Part shown: positions 53,201-61,739 of the stretch, one piece after another | How the letters are laid out: the number at the start of each line of letters is the position of its first letter | Position numbering within the stretch: position 1 is the first letter of the stretch | Origin: Sphingobacterium detergens | GTDB taxonomy: Bacteria > Bacteroidota > Bacteroidia > Sphingobacteriales > Sphingobacteriaceae | Length of the DNA: 64,000 nucleotides | Assembly (NCBI RefSeq): GCF_003610355.1 | Contig: NZ_RAPY01000007.1 | Span: 248,001 to 312,000, forward strand | Direction of reading: 5' to 3' | Notes under the pieces: generated by a model | What the model was told of the DNA's origin: nothing | Databases searched by the model: none | What the model saw: the letters and a program-made list of their open reading frames with translations, nothing else | Position numbers and translations under genes: made by a program

Positions 53201-53789
53201 TTCCAGCAACGCTATTTGGGTAGTCCCATCCCTCGGAATAGACCCGAGCACAGGTAAAGAGCTTTATCTCGCTGCTGACGGCACACCAACTTACACCTGG
53301 GCCTCAAAAGATGTTACTGCTGTCGGAAACACCGACCCTAAAGTTTGGGGTAATTTCAATACGATGTTACGCTACAAAGGATTTACGTTTACCGCTTCAT
53401 TGGGTTACCGTTTTGGAGGTCAGGCTTACAATAGAACCCTAGCTGAACGAGTCGAAACCAGCAGTTACAAATATAATGTTGATGAACGTGTCTATACTGG
53501 CCGATGGCAAAATCCTGGCGATTATGCGCCATTCAAAGGCCTTTTAAATACAAACCCAACCTATAAAACGTCCCGGTTTGTCCAAGATGAAAACACCATA
53601 TATGCGAGAAGTTTCAACTTCCAATATGATTTTCGTTATATGAACTGGGTAAAGAAAATTGGCTTCGAAAACATCAACATAGGACTGGATGTATCTGATC
53701 CATTTATCATTTCTAGTATCCGTCAAGAACGAGGAACAAATTATCCTTTTTCAAGGCAGGTAACTTTTAGTCTTAACGCAACATTTTAA
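50298..53789 (+). CDS. SusC-type TonB-dependent transducer with STN domain
   Basis: A 1163-residue outer-membrane transporter with a signalling domain. A 47-residue cytosolic-type lead precedes the signal (MRINLITLLLGLGLSQVDANTYAQ), so the ATG at 50439 is a possible alternative start. Then come the STN domain (QQISLKKQKSSLESILKNLEKQSGYSFFYKKNEINQIIDLTAEIKDAPFKQALNVIL, about residues 71-145), the regulatory-like domain (VKGRIIDSEGKPISGASIRLKEDA), TonB-box region (ALEEAVVSTGIF), plug (ALYGSRGANGVIVITTKLP) and barrel ending VTFSLNATF. The STN module should relay ligand occupancy to FecR. Next to it are SusD and two lipoproteins. The cargo is unknown, but a protein or peptide is suggested by the downstream protease and thioredoxins. 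Confidence 0.94.
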   Translation: MKFTLTPFIKKEKDFHSTNLDANLASYIWRIYEKQKPLCARPLSRSLMRINLITLLLGLGLSQVDANTYAQQISLKKQKSSLESILKNLEKQSGYSFFYKKNEINQIIDLTAEIKDAPFKQALNVILNKANLSYDFFDKTVVIKKSIMPPKQLTMVTSEAGRFVLTIQQYVKGRIIDSEGKPISGASIRLKEDARKGVMSLPDGSFALPISSLNEILVITSLGYERQEIKASLNQDKMIIRLKKQENALEEAVVSTGIFKKEDKSFTGASRTITTKELRQYGARNLVTSLRNIDPSFNIIENNLFGNDPNRLPEIQMRGNSSIPNVNEIQSESASQLNTPLIVLDGFQTSLQALIDINENDVASITLLKDAAATALYGSRGANGVIVITTKLPRPGKLRLSFGSELKVENADLSAYHLLNARNKLELERITGLYDSPNASTDIPNKRYYNFLLDEVNSGVETDWMAIPLRTSYALRSNLRLEGGDNQFRYSAGIQNNNTAGVMKGSSRNTLNGSITLSYTYKNLIFRNYLNINNIKNQQSPYGSFSDYFDLNPYWRPYDKDGNVNKVLGDPGTSDYSNIWTTLPTNPLYNATLKTFDKGDQTDITNQTAVEWSIQEGLRLIGKFSFTKSDKQSDTFKPAEHTDFANYTGVDVFRKGAYWIGLNRGMKYEGALNLSYSKKIKEKHQIFVGTEANIFQDNTSQLTNAAEGFPNSDLDFPSMALQYMKDGKPSGKEYYYRTVGFVGNANYNYDNRYFIDGTFRMDGSSQFGANKRFAPFWSAGLGWNLHEEKFFKKNEVVNRLKLRGSVGTSGSTKFNTYQALTTYGYYTSDRYYNWLGAYVLGLGNPDLKWQQVLKYNIGTDIDLFDRYVTLQANYYIENTNDLVSSVNTPASTGVDYYTANIGKLRNKGFELYATVYLMKKPTGLTWSVSGSVLHNKNKVLETSQALKDAQKTLQGDLYNANKMYIEGYSSNAIWVVPSLGIDPSTGKELYLAADGTPTYTWASKDVTAVGNTDPKVWGNFNTMLRYKGFTFTASLGYRFGGQAYNRTLAERVETSSYKYNVDERVYTGRWQNPGDYAPFKGLLNTNPTYKTSRFVQDENTIYARSFNFQYDFRYMNWVKKIGFENINIGLDVSDPFIISSIRQERGTNYPFSRQVTFSLNATF

Positions 53790-53793
53790 TAAA

Positions 53794-55248
53794 ATGAAAA
53801 AACACATCATAATAGTAGGTCTGATTGGATCCATATTTTTGAGCTCATGCAATAAATTTTTGGACGTCCTGCCACGGACACAAATACCCGCCGATAAATT
53901 ATTCAATTCCGAGCAAGGTTTTAAAGATGCATTAGCAGGTGTTTACATTTCTGCAAAAAGTAATACAACCTATGGGAAGGCCTTAACTTTTGGTACAATA
54001 GAAAGTTTAATCTCGAGCTGGGATGTGACCACAAATACCCTAGAACAGCAGTTGGGCCTTTTCAATTACTCCGACAATCGCGTAATTGATCAATTTAATG
54101 CCATATTTGCCAAGCAATATGCAACAATTGCGGCAATAAACGCTATACTCCAAAATCTTGAATCCAATAAAGCTATTTTTAAAACCGATGGTGTATATCA
54201 GGTAATCAAAGCAGAATGCCTGGGTTTACGCGCTTATATCCACTTTGATCTTATGCGCCTTTATGGCCCCATACCCACTGAATCTGGGATTGGAAATCAG
54301 CTCGCCTATGTAACCGAATTCAACAGAGAAATCCATCAGCATATTTCTTATGAAGAATATAAAAGCAAAATTTTCACTGATCTGAAACAAGCGGAAGAAC
54401 TCATCAGGGAGTTTGATCCGATGCTTTCCTATTCGATGAATGATGTTAGAAATCCAAATGGCGCCGGAAGCAATTATAAGCCACTGGATGATTTTATGTC
54501 GTATAGAAATATGCGCTTCAATTACTATGCGATGAAGGCTCTAGAAGCTCGTGCAAGTTTATGGTATGGTGAGAAACAAAATGCATACAACGCAGCAAAA
54601 GAAGTTGTCGATGCAAAAGACACGAATGGAGATCTGAAATTTAAATTAGCAACCGGAAAAGAATTTACGGCAACCAATTACATTCTTACATCTGAACAGA
54701 TATTTGGGCTCTACGCTTTTGATTTAGCGAAAACCTATACTGATAACTTTGGCAATGCGACATATCGCAAGGGAACGTCTGCAACAACTATTACAAATCA
54801 ATTATATGGTAATACTGGAACTGATTTTAGAGAATCATCGCTTTGGAATATGATTACGCTGGCAAATGGCTCCAAATACAATGTGATTAGAAAATTCTGG
54901 GTCACCGCAGATAATGTAACCGTTTTAGCAGATTACAAACAACTTCCAATGATACGCACCAGTGAGCTTTATCTCATACTGGCAGAGACAGCACCTTTCA
55001 CTGAAGGCGTGGAATATCTTAAAACCTTTAGAACAAATCGGAATATATCTGGACTGGCAATACCTGGGGATTTACCAACACTACAAAACGAGATTATAAA
55101 GGAGTACCGAAAGGAATTCTATGGAGAAGGACAGGCTTTTTATGCTTACAAAAGACTGAATATCCCAAAACCGCAAATATTGTTTGCGCCCTCAAATGCC
55201 GTGGTCAATTACCTCTTGCCCATGCCAACAGTTGAATCAATTAATTAA
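53794..55248 (+). CDS. SusD/RagB-type lipoprotein (ECF/FecR locus)
   Basis: A 484-residue SusD homologue; the signal ends IFLSSC (Cys19). The N-terminal NKFLDVLPRTQIPADKLFNSEQGFKDALAGVYI, central VIKAECLGLRAYIHFDLMRLYGPIPTE and C-terminal IIKEYRKEFYGEGQAFYAYKRLNIPKPQ with NYLLPMPTVE are recognisable SusD blocks, though the C-terminal ERR/LAFEGQRWFD motif of glycan SusDs is replaced by EYRKEFYGEGQAFYAYKR. That variant is frequent in non-glycan SusD proteins. It starts 4 bp after SusC and ends 7 bp before the DUF4843 gene. Confidence 0.92.
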   Translation: MKKHIIIVGLIGSIFLSSCNKFLDVLPRTQIPADKLFNSEQGFKDALAGVYISAKSNTTYGKALTFGTIESLISSWDVTTNTLEQQLGLFNYSDNRVIDQFNAIFAKQYATIAAINAILQNLESNKAIFKTDGVYQVIKAECLGLRAYIHFDLMRLYGPIPTESGIGNQLAYVTEFNREIHQHISYEEYKSKIFTDLKQAEELIREFDPMLSYSMNDVRNPNGAGSNYKPLDDFMSYRNMRFNYYAMKALEARASLWYGEKQNAYNAAKEVVDAKDTNGDLKFKLATGKEFTATNYILTSEQIFGLYAFDLAKTYTDNFGNATYRKGTSATTITNQLYGNTGTDFRESSLWNMITLANGSKYNVIRKFWVTADNVTVLADYKQLPMIRTSELYLILAETAPFTEGVEYLKTFRTNRNISGLAIPGDLPTLQNEIIKEYRKEFYGEGQAFYAYKRLNIPKPQILFAPSNAVVNYLLPMPTVESIN

Positions 55249-55255
55249 TAGCACT

Positions 55256-56023
55256 ATGAAACCATATTTTTTACTAATTATAGTTGGTATTGTATGCATC
55301 TCGTTCAATAGCTGCAAAAAGGACCAATATTACATATTTGATGATATCCCAAGAGCACAGTTCGGTCCTCCAATTTCGAATCTTAAACTTAATGAATATA
55401 CAGATTCGTTAAAATCTGAAACGTTCTTTTACGAAGCAGAGCATATACATCAGGATACCGTGTATTTTGATATTTATACCGTCGGAGAAACATCGAAAAA
55501 AGACCGGAAATACCAGCTCCAGCAAATGGAACTAAAAGGCGTGGAAAATGCTGTCCCAGGAAAACACTTTATCCCATTTGATGATCCTGCTGTTGCTGAT
55601 CTCTATGTTATCAAATCCGACTCTGTACACGCAAGAGTACCGATCGTTATTTTAAGAGATGGCGAGTTAAAAAGCAAAACAGTCAATCTTGGCATTTCCA
55701 TTGTCGCTAACGCCAATTTTGCTATTGGTGAGCCCACTAAATCTTGGCGAAAACTACAATTTACCGATCGTCTCAGCCAACCTAACGCCTGGACAACCTC
55801 TTACTCCACGTATTATTTCGGAGCATACAGTGTTCGGAAACATGAATTCATGATTGAGGTCACAGGTCAGCGTTGGGATCAAAACTTTATAGCTTCCCTA
55901 CCATTAGATCAAATGAACTATTATAAATCTGTACTCGGGATGGCTGTGATAGATTACAATAAGCAACATCCGAACACTCCTTTGCGGGCTGAGAACGGAG
56001 ATCTCATTACCTTCCCTAATTAA
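55256..56023 (+). CDS. DUF4843-type lipoprotein
   Basis: A 255-residue lipoprotein (signal MKPYFLLIIVGIVCISFNSC, Cys20), starting at the ATG at 55256, which leaves 7 bp after SusD. The frame is open upstream into susD, but that would put the signal inside the chain. The sequence DQYYIFDDIPRAQFGPP, FYEAEHIHQDTVYFDIYTVGETSKKDRKYQLQQ and VPIVILRDGELKSKTVNLGISIVAN has the calx-beta-like pattern of DUF4843, a family always next to SusC/SusD and a PKD-like lipoprotein. Its function is unknown; a surface accessory that helps capture the substrate is likely. Confidence 0.82.
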   Translation: MKPYFLLIIVGIVCISFNSCKKDQYYIFDDIPRAQFGPPISNLKLNEYTDSLKSETFFYEAEHIHQDTVYFDIYTVGETSKKDRKYQLQQMELKGVENAVPGKHFIPFDDPAVADLYVIKSDSVHARVPIVILRDGELKSKTVNLGISIVANANFAIGEPTKSWRKLQFTDRLSQPNAWTTSYSTYYFGAYSVRKHEFMIEVTGQRWDQNFIASLPLDQMNYYKSVLGMAVIDYNKQHPNTPLRAENGDLITFPN

Positions 56024-56032
56024 ACTCTATCC

Positions 56033-57586
56033 ATGAAAAAGATAAATATTTACATATTAATCCTTGGTTGCTTAGCTATTTTATCCTGTTCAAAAGATAA
56101 AAGCAACTATGATTATAGCGAAACCGAGCATATTGATATCGAAGGTATTGAATCAAAATATGCGGTCATCTCTCTAAAAGACACGTTAAAAATTTCCCCC
56201 ACAGCAAAATCAAATAAAGATGGTGAATTAGAATATAAATGGGGATTTTACGAAACCAATGTTCAAGGAAGAGCTGAACCTATGGACACAATCGCCCGTA
56301 GCCAAAACCTACGCTATTTTATCACTGAGGATGCCAAGGACTGGGTAGCAGTCTGTATCGTTAAAAACAAAAAAACAGGCTATAGCCAGTACAAAACCGC
56401 CACAGTAACTGTAAGTACACAGTTTACAAGGGGCTGGTATATCCTTAAAGATGATGGTACCAATTCAGATTTGGATCTTTACCTTACCCCACAAAATAAT
56501 TTGGTAAATGGAAAAATCGAAAATGTTTACAGTACAGCAAATAATCAAAAAATAGAAGGCAAAGGCAATTTTATTAGCTTTTCATCCAGTTATAAAAGTA
56601 ACATCCTAAATCCTTCCTCTTATTCAAATACACGAGCATTATTCCTCACCACAGAAAAAGATATCCAAACAGTGAATGTCAATAATCTAAAAAAAATCAG
56701 AGACAAGCAGAATCTATTCTTGGGCGGTGGACAACAGATAACTGGTAACACGGGAGCTTTCTTGGGGAGTACGGCTAATTATGTCCTCAATAATGGGCAA
56801 TTATACAATATCTATGCAATGAGTTCCAATACAGGACAATTTGGCAATAAAGCCATGATAGATGGAAATAATAGCAACTATGAATTGTCTAAATATATGA
56901 TCTCGAGTGGTAGCAATGACCCCATTTTATTTGACAATCTAGGGGGAAATTTCACAACACTTGGTAATGGTTATGGATCTACCATGACTATATTTTCAAA
57001 TGATGCTGCCAATGATTTCAATACAGCAAATAACAACCAGAAAGCGCTGTTTCTAGGAATGAAGTCCAATGTTTACTTAGCTGCACCTGATTACTACTAC
57101 AAAACTGTTGGATATGCAATATTACAGGACAAAACTGATCCTACCCAAAAATCGCTCTGCGCTTTGGAGAAAAAGCAGTACGTGTTGTCTATAAAAAAAG
57201 AGGTAATTGATCCTTCATCCAAACTATATAATGCAAGTCTGTATACATTGCTCTTGGACGACGAGAACTTAATGTACTTTGTCAATAATAATCAATTATA
57301 CAGTAGAAATTTAAGTAACGGATTTGAACAATTACAATTTAGTGCACCAGGAGGCGAACAGGTTACTTTTATCAAACATCTGAAATATTCAGAATCAGGA
57401 TATGCTTTCAACTTCGTCGTCGTTGGTACAAAAGTTGGATCGAACTACAAGATTAGAATGTTTACAAAAAATTCTGGGAATCTAGATTCGAATCCAGTCC
57501 AAACACTTGAGGGAGCCGGTACTGCACGGGCGATAATCTATATTGCTCCCGCCGTCTCTGACTATACCTATCCATCGACCTATTAG
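56033..57586 (+). CDS. PKD-like family lipoprotein
   Basis: A 517-residue lipoprotein (signal ending CLAILSC, Cys19). After NYDYSETEHIDIEGIESKYAVISLKDTLKISPTAKSNKDGELEYKWGFYET, a PKD-like Ig fold (about residues 35-125), comes QFTRGWYILKDDGTNSDLDLYL, the start of a larger domain that may be a beta propeller, rich in Asn and Ser. The DUF4843/PKD-like pair is conserved in loci that resemble this one. The protein lacks any catalytic motif I can recognise. It follows the DUF4843 gene by 9 bp and precedes the first thioredoxin gene by 20 bp. Confidence 0.83.
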   Translation: MKKINIYILILGCLAILSCSKDKSNYDYSETEHIDIEGIESKYAVISLKDTLKISPTAKSNKDGELEYKWGFYETNVQGRAEPMDTIARSQNLRYFITEDAKDWVAVCIVKNKKTGYSQYKTATVTVSTQFTRGWYILKDDGTNSDLDLYLTPQNNLVNGKIENVYSTANNQKIEGKGNFISFSSSYKSNILNPSSYSNTRALFLTTEKDIQTVNVNNLKKIRDKQNLFLGGGQQITGNTGAFLGSTANYVLNNGQLYNIYAMSSNTGQFGNKAMIDGNNSNYELSKYMISSGSNDPILFDNLGGNFTTLGNGYGSTMTIFSNDAANDFNTANNNQKALFLGMKSNVYLAAPDYYYKTVGYAILQDKTDPTQKSLCALEKKQYVLSIKKEVIDPSSKLYNASLYTLLLDDENLMYFVNNNQLYSRNLSNGFEQLQFSAPGGEQVTFIKHLKYSESGYAFNFVVVGTKVGSNYKIRMFTKNSGNLDSNPVQTLEGAGTARAIIYIAPAVSDYTYPSTY

Positions 57587-57606
57587 TTCCATTCATAAAA
57601 AAAGAA

Positions 57607-58986
57607 ATGAAAAAACACATCATAACTTCATTAACAATACTTGCCGCAAGTACGGCTTTTGCTCAATCACCCGTTCAGATCAAAGGAACATTTGACAAAG
57701 AATTTATCAAACCGGTCAAACTCTTCAAGGTTGTCGAAGGTGACATGGAAGAGATCGCTTCGGCACAGCCACAATTGAATAAAAAGTTCGGCTTCACTTT
57801 CTACCCTGAATACGAAGGGTTTTATGCCATTGGTTCAGGGACAACAGGTAGTCAGACAGAAAATAATATTTTTTATTTCAAACCTGGCGATCAACTCGAG
57901 TTCATCATTTCCGAAAACAACTACCAGTTGACTGGCTCAAATAACAGTAAAGAAAATCAAATTCTTAACCGTTGGCACAACGAAGTTACCCCAATAGAAC
58001 AGAAAGCCTTCAATTGGATGAAAGTCCAAAGTACTTTTGTCGATTTCTTCCCAGATTTAGAGACCGTAGTTGCGAAAGCAAATACTTTCACGAAAAATAA
58101 TAAAAGCGGAAACTCCAAATTTGACAGCAGATTACAAGATTATATCCAATGGGATCTTGCTGCCAATGCCACAAACTTTCTCAATACCCCACGTTCGGCA
58201 CACCCTGCAGTAGAAGAATATGCGGATTACTACAAGAATCTAACATTGGCCAAGTTCGCAAAAAATGCATCTTTAGTATATCAAACCCCTTGGGCAAACC
58301 GTACTTTAAATGCAATCTCATTTGTATCTCGTCGTGCGGCTAATATTCCTCCCGGAAAAGGTATCACTGGCCTCCAGCAAGATATGGATTTCCTCCCCAA
58401 TGACACGTTAAAAGGTGATGCTATACTGAGTTATCTAGCCAGACAAAAAGATTATGCCAGTTACAAGGAAGCTGCAGATAAATATCAGTCGTATTTTCTG
58501 ACAGCAAGTCAAAAGAAACGCGCCACTGCGATCATGAACAACATGGCACAATTAAAAAGCGGAGACCAAGGGCTTAACTTTTCTTTTCCTGACAATAACG
58601 GAAAAACCATAAAATTCGCCGATTTAAAGGGAAAAGTAGTTTTGATCGACGTATGGGCAACCTGGTGCGGTCCCTGCAAAGCAGAGATACCACATCTCAA
58701 AAAGCTTGAACAAGAATTACACGGAACCGATGTTCAAGTAGTGAGCATCTCCGTTGATGAGGAAAAAGATAAAGCCAAATGGCTAAAAATGATTAAAGAC
58801 GAGCAACTCGGTGGTCTTCAGCTTTTTGCTTCCGGATGGGGTGATTTTGCCAAATATTACAAAATCACAGGCATTCCACGCTTTATGGTTTTCGACAAAC
58901 AAGGTAAAGTTGTCACCATAGATTCACCACGTCCATCGAGCCCAGAATTAAAACAGCTCCTCGAAAAAGTATTAGCAACGAAATAG
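57607..58986 (+). CDS. TlpA-like thioredoxin with long N-terminal domain (first copy)
   Basis: A 459-residue exported protein (signal to about residue 19, TAFAQ). Residues 20-110 are a DUF4369-like beta domain (KGTFDKEFIKPVKLFKVVEGDMEEI), a helical middle follows, and the C-terminal 150 residues are a TlpA thioredoxin domain with VWATWCGPCKAEIPHL (Cys354, Cys357) and the cis-Pro ITGIPRFMV. Its active-site pair should reduce or isomerise disulfides in the periplasm. The partial gene at the right edge is a close paralogue. Next gene starts 2 bp later, so the two are coupled. Confidence 0.92.
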   Translation: MKKHIITSLTILAASTAFAQSPVQIKGTFDKEFIKPVKLFKVVEGDMEEIASAQPQLNKKFGFTFYPEYEGFYAIGSGTTGSQTENNIFYFKPGDQLEFIISENNYQLTGSNNSKENQILNRWHNEVTPIEQKAFNWMKVQSTFVDFFPDLETVVAKANTFTKNNKSGNSKFDSRLQDYIQWDLAANATNFLNTPRSAHPAVEEYADYYKNLTLAKFAKNASLVYQTPWANRTLNAISFVSRRAANIPPGKGITGLQQDMDFLPNDTLKGDAILSYLARQKDYASYKEAADKYQSYFLTASQKKRATAIMNNMAQLKSGDQGLNFSFPDNNGKTIKFADLKGKVVLIDVWATWCGPCKAEIPHLKKLEQELHGTDVQVVSISVDEEKDKAKWLKMIKDEQLGGLQLFASGWGDFAKYYKITGIPRFMVFDKQGKVVTIDSPRPSSPELKQLLEKVLATK

Positions 58987-58988
58987 GT

Positions 58989-60161
58989 ATGAACAAACTT
59001 TGGATTTACTTTCTATTTTTAACGTTATCCCCCTCGCTTCTATCTGCGCAGGGAGATAACGTTACAATCAAAGGAAAAATTACATCGTCTGCAGCAGATC
59101 CTGCCACGAAGTTAAGCGTTTCTTTTATAGATTATCAAGGTAAAAGGCAAGGCTTTTCAGCTCCAATAAATGATGGATCATTTGAAATCGAGATCCCAAA
59201 ACAAGCACGGGTAGTTGATGCTACCTTAAGGACTATTGGCAAAGATCCAAACGCCAGCGCGTTACAACAGGTCATGCGTCATCCACTCAATGTGTTTATT
59301 TTTAAAGATGACATTCTTATAGATGGCAATGCCGAGGAACTTGATTTAGCGCAGGTCAAAGGTGGAGAGGAAAACAATGAATATAATAATCTGCGTCAGT
59401 CTACAGCGGGATTTGTAAAGCAAAAAAATAGATTATACAGTCCAATTCTCGAGGGAAAAATAAGTACTGAATCTCCAGAAGGTAAAACGATACTCGAACA
59501 GCTTAGTCAATTGGGTAAAAAAGAAAATGACCTTCAGAAAAAATTCATAGAAAATTACACTGAATCCTATGTCAGTTTATTTTTGCTTTACAGAATGAAG
59601 TCTAGCTATACTTCCGAAGACTATAAATTAGCATTTAATCGTCTTGCTTCGAATTACAAATCAACAGACATGGGTAAAGCAATAGCGTCGACAATTGCAA
59701 AAGAAACCGTGACTGCGAAAGGGAAAGCAGCACCACTATTTACACGGACAACTGCCCACGGAACGCCTTTTAATTTGGAAAAGATGCAAGGCCGCGTTAT
59801 TCTGCTGGACTTTTGGGGCAGTTGGTGTGGTCCATGCCGTGCAAGTATGCCACACCTCCAACAGCTTTACAGTCGTTACAAAAACAAAGGCTTTGAAATT
59901 ATCGGTATTGCCCAAGAACGAGGTAAAACAATTGATGAGTCAAAAAACAGCTGGTACAAAGCTATAGAAGAACTCCGTTTACCTTGGACAAATGTGCTAA
60001 ATAACGAGAACAAGGAGCAAATGGATATTGTAAAAGAATATCAGATCAGCGGTTTTCCAACAAAAATTCTAGTGGATGAAAATGGAAAAATCATTTTACG
60101 AGTTGTTGCCTCAGCAACAGATGATATTGACATTGCACTGAAAAAGATCTACGGCTACTAA
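58989..60161 (+). CDS. TlpA-like thioredoxin with DUF4369-like N-terminus (second copy)
   Basis: A 390-residue exported protein with a signal ending SLLSAQ near residue 21. The N-terminal domain (VTIKGKITSSAADPATKLSVSFIDYQGKRQGFS...FEIEIPKQARVVDATLR) is DUF4369-like. The C-terminal TlpA domain has DFWGSWCGPCRASMPHLQQL, with Cys280 and Cys283, and cis-Pro ISGFPTKIL. It differs from the first copy in having WGSW rather than WATW before the CxxC, and in a shorter middle section. It lies 2 bp after the first copy, a translationally coupled pair. Confidence 0.92.
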   Translation: MNKLWIYFLFLTLSPSLLSAQGDNVTIKGKITSSAADPATKLSVSFIDYQGKRQGFSAPINDGSFEIEIPKQARVVDATLRTIGKDPNASALQQVMRHPLNVFIFKDDILIDGNAEELDLAQVKGGEENNEYNNLRQSTAGFVKQKNRLYSPILEGKISTESPEGKTILEQLSQLGKKENDLQKKFIENYTESYVSLFLLYRMKSSYTSEDYKLAFNRLASNYKSTDMGKAIASTIAKETVTAKGKAAPLFTRTTAHGTPFNLEKMQGRVILLDFWGSWCGPCRASMPHLQQLYSRYKNKGFEIIGIAQERGKTIDESKNSWYKAIEELRLPWTNVLNNENKEQMDIVKEYQISGFPTKILVDENGKIILRVVASATDDIDIALKKIYGY

Positions 60162-60200
60162 CCTAATGAGATCAATTACTAAAGACAATAACTTAAAACC

Positions 60201-61694
60201 ATGCCTTATAAACCAATAATCAAAGCCGGAAGCATCTTACTGTTAACAGCCTGGGCATCATGGTCAAAAGCTCAGCTAGCGGCACAACTACCAGCTAAAC
60301 TACTGACCTGTTTTGAACAGAAAGACACCTCTATGATAACAGGTGAACTCGCACCCAATTTCTCCGTAGCGGGGCATACTGGTGCAGGAGCCAATTTTCG
60401 TATAAACCAAATTATCAAAAACTACCCCCTAAAAGCTGTACATATTGTCTCTGAGAAAAAAACAAAAAGAGGGACATTACTTCAAATAGAGGTCACAGAT
60501 GCCAAGGGTAAGACAACAAGCAATCAGGCGCTAGTCGATAACAAGGGGAAGCTGATCTACTTCAGCCTTTTTGATCAACTTTATGGACTAAAAAGAGAAA
60601 GTAAGCCCAAATTACGGGCGGTCATTCCGTTTGAAAACAAGAATGGATCCATTTACCTGCAGGTAAAAATCAATGGATACGAAAAGCCATTAAGACTCCT
60701 GTTTGACACTGGAGCAGATGGCATGGCCGTCAACCAGCAACTTGCTGAGGCTATTGGCCTAAAGGTAACCCGTGAGAACAACGCTTCAGTCGTCGGTGGC
60801 AATACAAAGATTCAGGTATCTGACAACAACAGTATTCTATTGGACACGCTTAAGCTAGCGGGACAGGGTATCGCTATCTTTCCCGAAATGGGCAAAGAAG
60901 GAGATGGGATTATCGGCAATACTTTGATACGCCAATTTATCACGCATATCGACTACGATAAAAACACGATTTCATTGTACGATTTCGGAGATTTTCAATA
61001 CAAAGGTAAGGGAACTGCGGTACCGATTACAATGCCTGCTGGTGTAATGATTTTGCCTGGACAGCTTGAGATCGTCAAGGACAAGAGCTACTCGGGGCAT
61101 TTTGTTTTCGACACAGGTGCTTCCTATGACTTGATCTGCTTCCGTCCTTTTGTACGCCAAAACAAACTGTTAGTCAGCGGATTTAAACCGGAAGCACAGG
61201 CTGCAACCGTAAGCATGGGAGTTTCCTCTCCCACCTTTGCGGGCAAAAGCTACCAATTTGCCATTTCTCCGCTGCCCCCAATGCAAGGCTTGCCTGTCAC
61301 ACTAATGGGCGGTAGTGCTGGAAATGAACAATGGCAACCTGGTTTCGATGGTTCAATTGGCGTTCGCCTATTAAGCCGCTATAATATCACCATAAATTTG
61401 GCGGAAAGTGAGGTATATTTCTCCCCCAATAGATTACATGCCCATCCACAGGATTTTTTAGTTAAGAGTTATCAGTTTGGCTGGGATAATACCGGGAAGT
61501 TGAAAGCACTTGGAGTCGTAGGAGCCGCCGAAAATCCAACCGGTCTGAAAACAGGAGATTTGATTCAACGCATAGACAAGTATACGGTCGATCAATTGAA
61601 AAAGAATCCAACCCTGATAGATGAGATTCGATTAAAGGCAGGAGGAGAATCTATTTCGATTACCACAACTGACGATAATATCGTAAACATCTAA
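60201..61694 (+). CDS. Exported aspartic protease with two DTG motifs and a PDZ-like tail
   Basis: A 497-residue exported protein (signal to about residue 24, WSKAQ). An N-terminal domain of about 130 residues contains a DUF3887-like start. Two retropepsin-like half-sites follow: LLFDTGADGMAVNQ with Asp169 and FVFDTGASYDLICF with Asp304, 135 residues apart. The pair could form one bilobal active site in a single chain, as in pepsin, with a C-terminal PDZ-like domain (LKALGVVGAAENPTGLKTGDLIQRIDKYTVDQL). The gene sits between thioredoxin genes, which suggests cleavage of disulfide-bearing proteins after reduction. No propeptide is visible. Confidence 0.85.
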   Translation: MPYKPIIKAGSILLLTAWASWSKAQLAAQLPAKLLTCFEQKDTSMITGELAPNFSVAGHTGAGANFRINQIIKNYPLKAVHIVSEKKTKRGTLLQIEVTDAKGKTTSNQALVDNKGKLIYFSLFDQLYGLKRESKPKLRAVIPFENKNGSIYLQVKINGYEKPLRLLFDTGADGMAVNQQLAEAIGLKVTRENNASVVGGNTKIQVSDNNSILLDTLKLAGQGIAIFPEMGKEGDGIIGNTLIRQFITHIDYDKNTISLYDFGDFQYKGKGTAVPITMPAGVMILPGQLEIVKDKSYSGHFVFDTGASYDLICFRPFVRQNKLLVSGFKPEAQAATVSMGVSSPTFAGKSYQFAISPLPPMQGLPVTLMGGSAGNEQWQPGFDGSIGVRLLSRYNITINLAESEVYFSPNRLHAHPQDFLVKSYQFGWDNTGKLKALGVVGAAENPTGLKTGDLIQRIDKYTVDQLKKNPTLIDEIRLKAGGESISITTTDDNIVNI

Positions 61695-61739
61695 TCAAGT
61701 TAAAAAGATATACTACCCTTAATTCTCAAAACAAATTAT

